Counted from the first letter of the stretch, positions 44,599 through 56,203 are shown. The stretch is 64,000 bases of DNA from Mycobacterium kubicae (GCF_015689175.1 NZ_CP065047.1:372001-436000), one strand, 5' to 3'. Numbers and translations are program-made. The notes: generated by a model not told the origin, from the sequence alone.

Positions 44599-44994
44599 TC
44601 AAGGGAAGACTTTGGCCATCGACTGGGTGTCGCTGTACTCGCGCATCGACGTGATCATGCCGTCATGGGTCTCGAAGATGCACACGAACGGACTGTCGTA
44701 CTCGGTGCCCTCCGAGGTCACGCCGTCGGTGTGACCCTCGATCACCACCGTGTCGCCTTCGTTGACGCAGCGGTCGAAGTCGATGTTGACCTCGAAAACC
44801 TGTTTGCGCCGCTCGACCGCTCGGCGCATCGTGTCTTTGTCGATCGTCGTGCGGATCGCGATGCTCCAGTAGGTGAAGTCGTCGCTGAGCAACGCGAACC
44901 CCTCGTCGAGATCGCCGCCTTCGCTCATGCTCTGCAGGAACATCCAGACGAGTTCGGCGTGCGGATCGTCGAACGGCGTCATCATGAAGGTCAT
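44599..44994 (-). CDS. SnoaL-like protein (Rv0141c-like)
   Basis: 131-residue NTF2-like protein: MFLQSMSEGGDLDEGFALLSDDFTYW in two pieces, and VVIEGHTDGVTSEGTEYDSPFVCIFE. ATG at 44994 or at 44985/44982 could be the start; the later ATGs have AGGA at a better distance. Function unknown. It stands alone between convergent and divergent neighbours. Confidence 0.8.
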   Translation of the reverse strand: MTFMMTPFDDPHAELVWMFLQSMSEGGDLDEGFALLSDDFTYWSIAIRTTIDKDTMRRAVERRKQVFEVNIDFDRCVNEGDTVVIEGHTDGVTSEGTEYDSPFVCIFETHDGMITSMREYSDTQSMAKVFP

Positions 44995-45076
44995 CCTGAC
45001 CTGGGAGATAGTTTGTGGTCAATTGACGGGGCCGTTGCGGGCATCGGATCGCGGCGGCGCCGGTGGGAGTGAAGCG

Positions 45077-45988
45077 GTGACGTACTCGCGGACGGTGACG
45101 TTCCCGGGCGCGGTCAGCTTCGGGCACACCTTGGCGCCCTTGCGCCGCGGCCCCCGCGACCCCTGCTTTCGTTTGCCCGGGGACGGCACCATCTGGCGGA
45201 CCAGTCTGTTGTCCAGCGGACCAGTGACCGCGCGCATCAGCCGAATCACAGCCGACACGGCGCACTGCCAGGCGTGGGGCGCCGGCGCCGAAGAGTTTCT
45301 CGACATGCTGCCCGCCATGCTGGGCGCCGACGACGATGCCTCGGGTTTCGATCCGAGCCATCCGACGGTCGCGGCCGCGCATCGACGGGTTCCGCATCTG
45401 CGGCTGGGCCGCACCGGGCGGGTATTGGAGGCGTTGATCCCCGCGGTCATCGAGCAACGGGTGCCCGGCGCTGACGCGTTCCGGTCCTGGCGGGTGCTGG
45501 TCACCAAGTACGGCACCCCCGCCCCCGGGCCGGCGCCCGACGGGATGCGGGTGCCGCCGTCGGCGCAAGTATGGCGAACCATCCCGTCCTGGGAGTTCCA
45601 TCGCGCCAACGTCGACCCGCGCCGGGCCCTCACGGTGGTGGCGTGCGCGCAACGGGCGGCGTCGCTGGAGCGGTTGGTGTCGATCCCGGCGGCACAGGCA
45701 CGCGAGGCGCTGACGTCGCTGCCGGGGGTGGGGGTCTGGACGGCGGCCGAGACGGCGCAACGGGCCTTCGGCGACGCCGACGCGGTGTCGGTGGGTGACT
45801 ATCACGTGCCGAAAATGATCGGCTGGACACTGTTGGGCCACCCCGTCGACGACGCCGGCATGCTCGAGTTGCTGGAACCGATGCGACCACACCGGCAGCG
45901 GGCGGTCCGATTGCTCGAAGCCAGCGGACTGGCATACGAACCGCGGCGCGGACCGCGGCTGCCCGTCCAGCACATTCGGCACCTGTGA
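45077..45988 (+). CDS. DNA-3-methyladenine glycosylase family protein (HhH-GPD)
   Basis: 303-residue AlkA-like protein. The helix-hairpin-helix is LTSLPGVGVWTAAETAQRA (about residues 213-231) and the catalytic aspartate is Asp241 in VSVGDYHVP. It should excise alkylated bases. GTG at 45077 has GGGAG upstream; longer readings overlap the Rv0141c-like gene. Corresponds to Rv0142, usually annotated hypothetical. Confidence 0.88.
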   Translation: MTYSRTVTFPGAVSFGHTLAPLRRGPRDPCFRLPGDGTIWRTSLLSSGPVTARISRITADTAHCQAWGAGAEEFLDMLPAMLGADDDASGFDPSHPTVAAAHRRVPHLRLGRTGRVLEALIPAVIEQRVPGADAFRSWRVLVTKYGTPAPGPAPDGMRVPPSAQVWRTIPSWEFHRANVDPRRALTVVACAQRAASLERLVSIPAAQAREALTSLPGVGVWTAAETAQRAFGDADAVSVGDYHVPKMIGWTLLGHPVDDAGMLELLEPMRPHRQRAVRLLEASGLAYEPRRGPRLPVQHIRHL

Positions 45989-45998
45989 CCCGGCTCGC

Positions 45999-46022
45999 GG
46001 TTAAGCACAGGGCCATCGGGTA
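45999..46022 (+). promoter_or_regulatory. SigF-like promoter of dps
   Basis: GGTTA, 14 bases, GGGTA: one mismatch and a spacer one base short of the sigma-F consensus, 45 bases before the dps ATG. In M. smegmatis dps is reported to use extracytoplasmic/stress sigma factors, which supports it. Confidence 0.45.
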
Positions 46023-46067
46023 CCCCCGGAAGGAAGTGACCGTGTGCAACCTCAGGGGAGATATTTC

Positions 46068-46616
46068 ATGACACAGTTCACTATTCCGGGCTTGACCGAC
46101 AAGCAGGCGGCGCGGCTGATCGAACTGTTGCAGAAGCAACTCAGCACCTATAACGACCTTCATCTGACGCTCAAGCACATTCACTGGAATGTGGTGGGCC
46201 CCAGCTTCATTGGTGTGCACGAGATGCTGGACCCGCAGGTGAAGAAGGTGCGCGGCTATGCCGACGAGGTGGCCGAGCGCATTGCGGCGCTTGGTGGTTC
46301 GCCGCAGGGCACCCCGGGCGCCATCATCCGCGACCGCACCTGGGATGACTACTCGATCGGCCGCGACTGCGTCCAGTCCCACCTGGCCGCGCTGGACCTG
46401 GTCTACACCGGTGTCATCGAAGACCTGCGCAAGGCGATCGAGGAAACCGAGGAACTCGACCCGGTTACCCAGGACCTCTTGATCGGCCACGCGGGTCAGC
46501 TCGAGCAGTACCAGTGGTTCGTGCGGGCCCACCTGGAGAGCGCGGGTGGGCAGTTGACCCACGAGGGCACGACTCATGAGAAGGACGCCGCGAGCGCCGC
46601 TCGTCAGGAGTCCTAA
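46068..46616 (+). CDS. dps: Dps ferritin-like DNA-protecting protein
   Basis: 182-residue Dps. The intersubunit ferroxidase residues are in KHIHWNVVGPSFIGVHEMLD and the following GYADEVAERIAALG. The sequence is very close to M. smegmatis Dps1 (TIPGL, LQKQLSTYNDLHLTLKH, HLESAGGQLTHEG), including its charged C-terminal tail used for DNA binding and oligomerisation. The ATG at 46068 has GGGGAG upstream; GTG at 46044 is less likely. M. tuberculosis lacks Dps. The stop overlaps that of the ClC gene. Confidence 0.95.
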   Translation: MTQFTIPGLTDKQAARLIELLQKQLSTYNDLHLTLKHIHWNVVGPSFIGVHEMLDPQVKKVRGYADEVAERIAALGGSPQGTPGAIIRDRTWDDYSIGRDCVQSHLAALDLVYTGVIEDLRKAIEETEELDPVTQDLLIGHAGQLEQYQWFVRAHLESAGGQLTHEGTTHEKDAASAARQES

Positions 46617-48040
46617 ACCGGGGGTGTCTGCCGCGCCCGTTCGGCTTCGGCGGTCTCCCGATTCAGTCGCTGAGCTTCGTAGATAGTGACGTTGGTGCGC
46701 GACATCAACAGCGCCGCTATGCCGACGGCGATGATCGCTCCGGGCACCACCGAAAAGGAGCCGGTCATCTCCGCGACCATGATCATGATCGCCAGTGGCG
46801 CGCGGGCGACACAGCCGAAGCAGGCCATCATGCCGACGACGACGAAGATTCCCGGCGCGGCGGGGACGCCCGGCGCGCCGGAAATCTCGCCGAGCCGCCA
46901 GACCACGGCTCCGAGGAAGCCCCCGATGACGATTCCGGGACCGAACAAGCCGCCGGATCCGCCGGTGCCGATCGATAGCGACGTCGCGAGGATCTTGGCG
47001 ACCGGCAGCACGACGACGATCCACAGCGGGATGGCCAGTAGCGAGGTGCGGTCGGCTGCGAGTTGCGCCCACCCATAGCCGCTGCTGAGGATCTGCGGGA
47101 TCAGTAGGCCCATCAGCCCGACCAGCAGTCCACCGACGGTCGGCTTGAGCACCGGACCACCCGGCAATCGGCGCACGAGTGCGACGGTGGCGTGGAAGAC
47201 GCGGGCATACAGGTAGCCGACGGCCGCGGCGACCAGGCCGATCACGACGAACCACAGCAGCGGCCCGGCCCGCTCGAAGCGGTATTCGGCATCGATGTAG
47301 CCGAACAGCGGGTCGAAGCCGAGGAAAGACCCGAGCACCGCGTACGCCGTGCCGGAGGTGATGAATCCGGGAAGCAAGCTGCGGTAGTCGAAGTCGTCGC
47401 GGTAGGTGATCGACGCGGCCAGCACTGCGCCCCCCAGTGGCGCGGCGAAGATCGCGCCGATGCCGGCGCCGATGCCCAGCGCCACCGCGATCCGGCCGTC
47501 CTCGTCGGACAAACCCAGTCTTCGGGTCAGCAGGGAGCAGAAGCCGGCCGAAATCTGCGCGGTCGGCCCCTCGCGGCCGCCTGACCCGCCTGAGCCGATG
47601 GTCAGCGCGCTGGCCACCATCTTCACCAGGACCGCCCGGCCGCGGATGGCGCGCGGATCGCTGTGCACCGCCTCGATGGCTTCGTCGGTGCCGTGACCGG
47701 TGGCTTCCGGCGCGAGCTTGGCCACGATGAGCGCCGACAGCAGGGCTCCCCCCGTTGTCACCAACGGAATGGCCCACGGCCGCACGAACCCTGGGGAGCC
47801 GTGGCTGCCGCCCTCCCCGACAGGGGTGGGAATGTGGTAGCCCGCCAGGTATCCGAGCAGAAATTCGCCGGTGTATTTCAGCGCGAGGTAGAAGACGACG
47901 GCGCCCAGGCCGGCGATGACGCCGATGGTGATGCCCAACAAGAACCACTTGGGCAGGTAACCGGCTTGCCTGATCGCCGCACCGAAGCGTCCGCCGGCCG
48001 CTGCGGGCGGGGCCTGTGGCGGCTCAGGTTCGTCCACCAC
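46613..48040 (-). CDS. ClC-family chloride channel/transporter
   Basis: 475-residue membrane protein with ClC motifs: GSGGSGGREGPTAQI near residue 150 (the gating glutamate in GREGP is present), and GTGGSGGLFGPGIVIGG near 355. About ten or more hydrophobic segments. No C-terminal CBS domains are visible. Start GTG at 48040. Corresponds to Rv0143c. Whether it is a channel or a proton antiporter cannot be told here. Confidence 0.92.
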   Translation of the reverse strand: MVDEPEPPQAPPAAAGGRFGAAIRQAGYLPKWFLLGITIGVIAGLGAVVFYLALKYTGEFLLGYLAGYHIPTPVGEGGSHGSPGFVRPWAIPLVTTGGALLSALIVAKLAPEATGHGTDEAIEAVHSDPRAIRGRAVLVKMVASALTIGSGGSGGREGPTAQISAGFCSLLTRRLGLSDEDGRIAVALGIGAGIGAIFAAPLGGAVLAASITYRDDFDYRSLLPGFITSGTAYAVLGSFLGFDPLFGYIDAEYRFERAGPLLWFVVIGLVAAAVGYLYARVFHATVALVRRLPGGPVLKPTVGGLLVGLMGLLIPQILSSGYGWAQLAADRTSLLAIPLWIVVVLPVAKILATSLSIGTGGSGGLFGPGIVIGGFLGAVVWRLGEISGAPGVPAAPGIFVVVGMMACFGCVARAPLAIMIMVAEMTGSFSVVPGAIIAVGIAALLMSRTNVTIYEAQRLNRETAEAERARQTPPV

Positions 48041-48060
48041 GCCATCCTATTCAGCGGGGA

Positions 48061-48084
48061 ATAACCGGACCGCGGTCCGGTTAT
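48061..48084. promoter_or_regulatory. Perfect 24-base palindrome upstream of pirin
   Basis: ATAACCGGACCG followed by its exact reverse complement, 20 bases after the ClC start (on the other strand) and 27 bases before the pirin ATG. The longest perfect palindrome noticed in the window. It lies in the only promoter region of the pirin-TetR operon, so the TetR protein is the natural ligand. Confidence 0.7.
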
Positions 48085-48111
48085 ATGGGTATCTTTCGCA
48101 AAGGAGACGAA

Positions 48112-49086
48112 ATGCCCGCAATCACCGCAGACACCCTCACCCTGCCGCGGCTGGCACCGGCCGGACCCGGCGACACCGAACGTCCGGTCCGATCGATCAC
48201 CACCGGCCCCACCGGATACGAAGGCCTGGGATTCCCCGTCGTTCGGGCCTTCGCCGGGGTCAGCACGGCGGACCTGGACCCGTTCATCCACATGGACCAG
48301 ATGGGTGCGGTGGACTACCAACCGGGCGAACCGCGCGGCACCGACTGGCATCCGCACCGCGGCTTCGAGACGGTCACCTACATGATCGACGGCACCTTCG
48401 CGCACCAGGACTCCCATGGCGGCGGCGGTTTGATCACCGATGGCGCAACCCAGTGGATGACGGCGGGTTCGGGCATCTTGCACATCGAGACCCCGCCGGC
48501 CGAGATGGTGAAAAGCGGCGGTCTGTTTCACGGGATCCAGTTGTGGGTGAACCTGCCGAAGAAGGACAAGTTCGCCACGCCGCGCTACCAGTCGATCGAG
48601 GGCACCGACGCGGCGCTGGTCGCCTCCGACGATGGCGGCGCGCTGCTGCGCATCATCGCCGGGGAGATCGACGGCCACCGCGGTCCCGGTCTGACTCACA
48701 CGCCGATCACGCTCGCGCACGCGACGATCGAACCCGGCGCGCGGTTGAGCATCCCGTGGCGGCGTGATTTCAATGCGTTGGTGTACGTCTTGTCCGGTGC
48801 GGGCTCGGTCGGGCCGGTCGATCACCCGATCCGCTCGCGTCAGTTGGCGGTGTTGGGGGCCGGTGATCGGATCACCGTGGCCGGGCAGCCGGCGGGCCGC
48901 GGCACTGCTCTGGACGTTCTGATCCTGGGCGGGCGGCCGATTCGGGAGCCGGTGTTCCACTACGGACCCTTCGTGATGAACACGCGGACCGAGGTGATCC
49001 AGGCGCTCGAGGACTATCAAGCTGGCAAGTTTCGTAGCATCCCGCCGAACGCGGTAATGCCGCACGATCGCGGTGGCACACTATAA
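48112..49086 (+). CDS. Pirin family protein
   Basis: 324-residue bicupin. The N-terminal cupin holds the metal-binding histidines in TDWHPHRGFETVTYMIDG and SGILHIE. The C-terminal cupin includes LSIPWRRDFNALVYVLSG. Bacterial pirins act as quercetinases or redox/metabolic regulators. AAGGAG lies five bases before the ATG at 48112. The stop overlaps the TetR start as TAATG. Confidence 0.92.
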   Translation: MPAITADTLTLPRLAPAGPGDTERPVRSITTGPTGYEGLGFPVVRAFAGVSTADLDPFIHMDQMGAVDYQPGEPRGTDWHPHRGFETVTYMIDGTFAHQDSHGGGGLITDGATQWMTAGSGILHIETPPAEMVKSGGLFHGIQLWVNLPKKDKFATPRYQSIEGTDAALVASDDGGALLRIIAGEIDGHRGPGLTHTPITLAHATIEPGARLSIPWRRDFNALVYVLSGAGSVGPVDHPIRSRQLAVLGAGDRITVAGQPAGRGTALDVLILGGRPIREPVFHYGPFVMNTRTEVIQALEDYQAGKFRSIPPNAVMPHDRGGTL

Positions 49087-49724
49087 TGATGCCGCTCACG
49101 GCCAGTCGCGGCCCGGGTCGTCCCCCGGCAGCGAAAGCAGACGAGACGCGCAAACGTATCGTGAACGCGGCTCGTCAAGTGTTCAGCGAACGCGGCTACG
49201 ACGGCGCCACCTTCCAGGCGATCGCCGTCCGAGCCGACCTGACGCGACCGGCCATCAATCACTACTTCTCCAGTAAGCGGTTGCTGTATCGGGAAGTGGT
49301 GGAGCGTACCAACGAGCTGGTCCTCACCGGTGGGATCGACCGGGCCCGCCGCGAGACGTCGCTGATGGGCCGGCTGGCCGCCTTCATTGCAGTCGCGATG
49401 GACGTCGATTCGCGAAATCCCTGCACGGCAGCGTTTTTGGCGACGGCAGTGCTCGAGTCGCAGCGACATCCAGAATTGACCCGCGCCGAACAGGATGCGG
49501 TGCGGATCAGCCGGGACTTTTTGGTGTGGGCCGTCAACGACGCGATCGAGCGCGGCGAAATCGCCGCCGACGTCGACGTGGCCGTGCTGGCCGAGACCTT
49601 GTTGGTGGTGTTGTGCGGCGTGGGTTTTTATGCCGGGTTCGTCGGCAGCTATGAAGAGATCGACACCATTACCGCCGCGTTGGGTCAGATGCTGTCCGGG
49701 ACGCTGTGGCGACCGGATCACTGA
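49086..49724 (+). CDS. TetR-family regulator, partner of pirin
   Basis: 212-residue TetR protein. Helix-turn-helix at about residues 25-70 (RQVFSERGYDGATFQAIAVRA, then INHYFSSKRLLY). The start is ATG at 49086 or the next codon. Coupled to pirin; likely represses the operon via the 24-base palindrome. It occupies the Rv0144 position although Rv0144 is longer as I recall. Confidence 0.9.
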   Translation: MMPLTASRGPGRPPAAKADETRKRIVNAARQVFSERGYDGATFQAIAVRADLTRPAINHYFSSKRLLYREVVERTNELVLTGGIDRARRETSLMGRLAAFIAVAMDVDSRNPCTAAFLATAVLESQRHPELTRAEQDAVRISRDFLVWAVNDAIERGEIAADVDVAVLAETLLVVLCGVGFYAGFVGSYEEIDTITAALGQMLSGTLWRPDH

Positions 49725-49839
49725 AATAGCGCCACCTGCTTAAGGATTGGTCGTCGGGGTAGTAGAAGAGGCGGATCGACTCGCCGGCTCGCAGGGGGAC
49801 GGCGGCGAGGGCGCACTTCCCCATTCCCGAGGAGAACAT

Positions 49840-50739
49840 GTGTCACCCGATGGCCGCGTGAGCGTAGTGGTGATCACCCACAACCGTCGCGACGAACTGG
49901 ACCGCACGCTGCACCGGCTCTCCGACCTACCCGAACAGCCGCGCGTCATCGTCGTGGACAACGCCTCGACAGACGGAACGGCCGACATGGTGCGCGCCGG
50001 GCACCCCGAGGTCACACTGCTGACTCCCGGGAAGAACCTGGGCGCCGTCGGGCGCAACCTCGGAGTCGACGTCGCCGACACGCCTTATGTGGCGTTTTGC
50101 GACGACGACACCTGGTACGAGCCCGGAGCGTTGCGGCTGGCCGCCGACCTGCTGGACGCACATCCCACCCTCGGTGTGGTGACCGCAAGCATCACCGTCG
50201 AACCCGACGGAAGGCTCGATGACATCTGCACCGAGATGGCCGATTCGCCGTTGGACCGACCGCCGGGCATCCCGGGGTACCCGCTGCTCAGCTTCCTGGC
50301 CGGCGTCTCGATCGTGCGCCGGGAGGCTTTCCTGGCCGCCGGTGGCTTCTCGAAGCGACTGTGGCTCGGCGGCGAGGAGGAGCTGCTGGCCTCCGACCTC
50401 GCCCGGGCCGGGTGGCATATGAGCTACGTGCCCGACGTCGTGGCGCACCATTACGCCTCGCGCCTGCGCGACGCGCACCTGCGCCGCCGGCATGGCATCC
50501 GAAACACACTGTGGTTCACCTGGCTGCGCCGGCCGCTGCCGAGCGCGGCGCTGCGCACGATGCGGCTCCTGCGCCGCTTACCTCGTGATCGGATCAGCGC
50601 ACAGGGCGTGTCGGACGCGGTGCGGGGCCTGCCGTGGGTGCTACGGGAGCGCAAGCCGGTACCGGCGGATCTGGAGCGCGGTTACCAGCAACTAGAAGAC
50701 AAGCAACTCAACGGCGGTGCCCGCAAGTACGTCTCGTGA
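49840..50739 (+). CDS. Family 2 glycosyltransferase
   Basis: 299-residue GT-A enzyme. The nucleotide-sugar site begins VVVITHNRRDELDRTL and VVDNASTDGTAD; the metal motif is FCDDDTWYEP; the acceptor-side acid loop is GGEEELLASDLA. No membrane segments. GTG at 49840 has GAGGAG upstream. Donor and acceptor unknown. It may share a transcript with the methyltransferases, 65 bases on. Confidence 0.88.
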   Translation: MSPDGRVSVVVITHNRRDELDRTLHRLSDLPEQPRVIVVDNASTDGTADMVRAGHPEVTLLTPGKNLGAVGRNLGVDVADTPYVAFCDDDTWYEPGALRLAADLLDAHPTLGVVTASITVEPDGRLDDICTEMADSPLDRPPGIPGYPLLSFLAGVSIVRREAFLAAGGFSKRLWLGGEEELLASDLARAGWHMSYVPDVVAHHYASRLRDAHLRRRHGIRNTLWFTWLRRPLPSAALRTMRLLRRLPRDRISAQGVSDAVRGLPWVLRERKPVPADLERGYQQLEDKQLNGGARKYVS

Positions 50740-50804
50740 ACCGACAGTGACCTGGCGCACAAAGCGCATAGCTTGGCTAACTTATTCGGTAACATGGGCG
50801 CGAT

Positions 50805-52706
<1,902 letters not shown>

Positions 52707-52707
<1 letters not shown>

Positions 52708-53642
52708 TGCCGCGCACCGCCGACGACTCCTGGGACATTGCGACGAGTGTCGGGGCGACCGCGGTGATGGTCGCGCTGGCCCGGGCGGCCGAAACCGCCA
52801 GCGCCGACCCGCTGATCCGCGACGAGTTCGCTGAACCGCTGGTGTCCACGCCCGAACTCGCCGGCGTCCGGGAACAGGTGGCCACGTGGTGGACGCCCGA
52901 GCCTCAAGACGGCGACGAGGAGGCGGCGGATCTCGTCGTCGACGCCCAGCAGATGATCAACTACCAGGCCGTCCGCACGCACTTCTTCGACGCCTACTTC
53001 GCCGAGGCGGTGGCGGCCGGTGTCCGGCAGGTCGTGATCCTGGCGGCCGGCTTGGACTCGCGCGCCTACCGGCTGCCGTGGCCGGACGGCACGGTGGTGT
53101 ACGAGATCGACCTGCCCAAGGTGTTGGAGTACAAGGAACAGACGCTGGCGGCACACGGGGCGACCCCGACCGCCGACCGGCGCGCAGTGCCCGTCGACTT
53201 GCGCCACGACTGGCCGCAGGCACTGCGCGATGCCGGTTACGACACCGAGCGGCCGACCGCCTGGCTGGCCGAAGGGCTGTTGCCGTTTCTCCCGGCAGCT
53301 GCGCAGGAAGCGATGTTCGGCTCGATCGACGCGTTGAGCGGGCCCGGCAGCCGGGTGGCCGTGGAGATGTTCGGCGTCGACGAGGAAAACCGTAAAGAGG
53401 CCGAGGAGCGGTGGGCCCAGGTGAGCGCCCAGCGAGAAGCGCGCGGGGAAGACACCTCGTTCAATCCGTTCGACCTGTGGTTCGACGACGAGGGCCGGCC
53501 CGAGACTGCGGAGTGGTTCAGCGCGCATGGCTGGTCGACGCAGGTGGTCGGTGCGCGCGAGGAGGCGCAGCGACTTGGCCGGCCGCCGCAATCAGAGGAT
53601 CGACCGTTCCTCAATTACTTCGTGACGGCCGCCAAGGCCTGA
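52707..53642 (+). CDS. SAM-dependent methyltransferase, third paralogue
   Basis: 311 residues. [46 protein letters not shown] and YEIDLPKVLEYK align with the other two copies. It has a distinct acidic insert (EPQDGDEEAADLVVDAQ) before the [14 protein letters not shown] helix. It is the additional copy relative to M. tuberculosis as I recall it. Confidence 0.92.
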
Positions 53643-53870
53643 TCCGACCGTTGTCGCGTATCACGTCGGACATCGCGACACCTGTCCCCGCGCCAGCCAT
53701 GGTCGACGGCGCGTCGCGCGACTCGCCCGCGGGCTGCCGGGCGGGGTGATGAGCAACCGGGTCGGGATCGTGCTACTGCCGCTTTCTGGGCGTGACTAGG
53801 ATCGCGTTATCACCCGGTAGACGACCGCATGCGAACAGCAGCGTGCAGCTCCGGAGAAGGAAGGACAACG

Positions 53871-55289
53871 ATGACCACCGACTCCCTGCCCAAAGCTGCA
53901 CCGGCCAACGGTGCACAACAGACCAACGACGTCGCCGGTACCGTCGCCCGGCTGCGCAAGACCTTCGCCACCGGCCGCACGCGCAGCCTGGACTGGCGCA
54001 AGGAACAGCTGTTGCAGCTGGCGACGCTGATGGAGGAGAACGAGGCGGCAATCGCCGCCGCATTGGCCGAAGACCTCGACCGCAACCCGTTCGAGGCCTA
54101 CATCGCTGACGTTGCCACCACCGCCGGGGAAGCCAAGTACGCGGCCAAGAAGCTGCGCAGGTGGACGCGGCGCCGCTACCAACTCCTCGAGGTGCCGCAG
54201 CTGCCGGGTCGCGGCTGGGTCGAGTACGAGCCCTACGGCACCGTGCTGGTCATCGGCGCCTGGAATTACCCGTTCTACTTGACGCTGGGACCGGCGGTCG
54301 GCGCCATCGCCGCGGGGAACGCGGTCATTCTCAAGCCTTCTGAGATCGCCGCGGCGTCCGCGCAACTGATGGCCGAGCTGGTTCCGCGTTACCTCGACAA
54401 CGACGCGATCGCGGTGGTCGAGGGCGACGGATCGGTCAGTCAAGAGCTGTTGGCTCAGGGCCTGGACCGCGTTTTGTTCACCGGCGGCACCGAAATCGGC
54501 CGCAAGGTGTACGAGGGCGCGGCACCGCATCTGACCCCGGTCACCCTCGAACTCGGCGGCAAGAGCCCAGTGGTCGTCGCGGCCGACGCCGACGTCGACG
54601 TGGCGGCCAAGCGCATCGCGTGGATGAAGCTGTTGAACAACGGGCAGACGTGCGTGGCCCCGGACTATGTGATCGCAGACCTCAGCATTCGCGACGAGCT
54701 GGTGAAGAAGATCGGCGACGCCATCAACAAATTCACGGCCGACAAGCCCAACGGTGTGCGGATCGTCAACCAGCGCCAGTTCGACCGGATCAGCAGCTAT
54801 CTGACCGAAGGGGACGGCAAGATCACCGTCGGCGGTGACGTCGACCCCTCGACGCTGCGGATCAAGCCCGCCGTGGTCGTCGATCCCGACCCGAACGGCC
54901 CGCTGATGCAGAACGAGATCTTCGGACCGATTCTCCCGGTGATCACCGTCCGATCCCTCGACGAGGCAATACGTTTCGTCAACTCGCGGGCAAAGCCGTT
55001 GGCGGCCTACTTGTTCACCAAAGGGCGGGAGACTCGCGAGCGGTTCATCAAGGAAGTGCCGGCAGGCGGCATGCTCATCAACCACATCGCTTTTCAGGTG
55101 TCGACGGCCAAACTGCCGTTCGGTGGGGTCGGTGCGTCGGGGATGGGCGCCTATCACGGCCGCTACGGCTTCGAGGAGTTCAGCCACCGCAAGTCGGTGC
55201 TGACCAAGCCCACCCGGCCCGACCTGTCGAGCTTCATCTACCCGCCCTACACCGAGCGTGCCTTCAAGATGGCACGAAGGATGTTCTGA
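53871..55289 (+). CDS. Aldehyde dehydrogenase (Rv0147-like)
   Basis: 472-residue class 3-like NAD(P) aldehyde dehydrogenase. Glu227 is in TLELGGKSP and the nucleophile Cys261 in NNGQTCVAPDYV; PWNYP-type entry appears as IGAWNYPFYLTLGP. The C-terminal hydrophobic stretch (DLSSFIYPPYTERAF) resembles fatty aldehyde dehydrogenases. The ATG at 53871 has GAAGGAAGG upstream. The 228 bases before it hold no gene. Leads an operon with the next two genes. Confidence 0.94.
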   Translation: MTTDSLPKAAPANGAQQTNDVAGTVARLRKTFATGRTRSLDWRKEQLLQLATLMEENEAAIAAALAEDLDRNPFEAYIADVATTAGEAKYAAKKLRRWTRRRYQLLEVPQLPGRGWVEYEPYGTVLVIGAWNYPFYLTLGPAVGAIAAGNAVILKPSEIAAASAQLMAELVPRYLDNDAIAVVEGDGSVSQELLAQGLDRVLFTGGTEIGRKVYEGAAPHLTPVTLELGGKSPVVVAADADVDVAAKRIAWMKLLNNGQTCVAPDYVIADLSIRDELVKKIGDAINKFTADKPNGVRIVNQRQFDRISSYLTEGDGKITVGGDVDPSTLRIKPAVVVDPDPNGPLMQNEIFGPILPVITVRSLDEAIRFVNSRAKPLAAYLFTKGRETRERFIKEVPAGGMLINHIAFQVSTAKLPFGGVGASGMGAYHGRYGFEEFSHRKSVLTKPTRPDLSSFIYPPYTERAFKMARRMF

Positions 55290-55337
55290 CCTAACTCGTC
55301 AATCTCCCGAATCGTCAAAACTTCAGAGAGGAACCAG

Positions 55338-56198
55338 ATGCCCGGAGTGCAGGATCGCGTCGTCGTCGTCACCGGAGCCGGTGGGGGGCTGGGCCGTGAA
55401 TACGCCCTGACCCTCGCTCGGGAGGGGGCCAGCGTCATCGTCAACGACCTGGGTGGCTCCCGCGACGGCACCGGAGCCGGGTCGGCGATGGCCGATCAGG
55501 TGGTGGCCGAGATCCGCGACGCGGGCGGCCGCGCGGCCCCGAACTACGACAACGTCGCCACCGAGGACGGCGCGGCCAACATCATCAAGACCGCGCTCGA
55601 CGAGTTCGGCGCCGTGCACGGCGTAGTGAGCAATGCCGGCATCCTGCGCGACGGCACGTTCCACAAGATGACGTCGGAGAACTGGGATGCCGTGCTCAAG
55701 GTGCACCTGTACGGCGGATACAACGTCATCCGCGCCGCCTGGCCGCACTTCCGCGAGCAGAGCTTCGGACGCGTCGTGGTGGCGACTTCCACCAGCGGCC
55801 TGTTCGGCAACTTCGGCCAAACCAATTACGGCGCCGCCAAACTCGGCCTGGTCGGCCTGATCAACACGTTGGCGCTGGAAGGCGCGAAGTACAACATTCA
55901 CTCCAACGCGCTTGCCCCGATCGCGGCCACCCGGATGACCGAGGACATCTTGCCCAAGGAGGTGCTCGAAAAGCTGACTCCAGAGTTCGTCGCCCCGGTG
56001 ATGGCTTACCTGTGCACCGAAGAGTGCCCCGACAACGGATCGGTGTTCGTTGTCGGCGGCGGCAAAGTCCAGCGAGTGGCGTTGTTCCAGAACGAGGGCC
56101 TCAACTTCGACAACCCGCCGTCGGTGCAGGACATCGCTGATCACTGGAGCGAGATCACCGACCTGTCGAATGCGCAAAAAGCTGGATTCAAGTTGTAA
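55338..56198 (+). CDS. 3-hydroxyacyl-CoA dehydrogenase-type SDR (Rv0148-like)
   Basis: 286 residues, equal to Rv0148. The cofactor loop is TGAGGGLGREYAL, followed by the NDLGGSRDGTGAG insert typical of the MFE-2 dehydrogenase domain. The catalytic pair is Tyr164 and Lys168 in NYGAAKLG. AGAGAGG precedes the ATG. It should oxidise (3R)-hydroxyacyl-CoA. Five bases separate it from the next gene. Confidence 0.93.
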   Translation: MPGVQDRVVVVTGAGGGLGREYALTLAREGASVIVNDLGGSRDGTGAGSAMADQVVAEIRDAGGRAAPNYDNVATEDGAANIIKTALDEFGAVHGVVSNAGILRDGTFHKMTSENWDAVLKVHLYGGYNVIRAAWPHFREQSFGRVVVATSTSGLFGNFGQTNYGAAKLGLVGLINTLALEGAKYNIHSNALAPIAATRMTEDILPKEVLEKLTPEFVAPVMAYLCTEECPDNGSVFVVGGGKVQRVALFQNEGLNFDNPPSVQDIADHWSEITDLSNAQKAGFKL

Positions 56199-56203
56199 CT
56201 TCG

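Noticed and set aside
44663..47948. Two very long minus-strand frames (439 and 772 codons) crossing dps, the DNA glycosylase and ClC
   Set aside because: They run across several real genes in other frames, start without a ribosome site and are Arg-rich low-complexity sequence.
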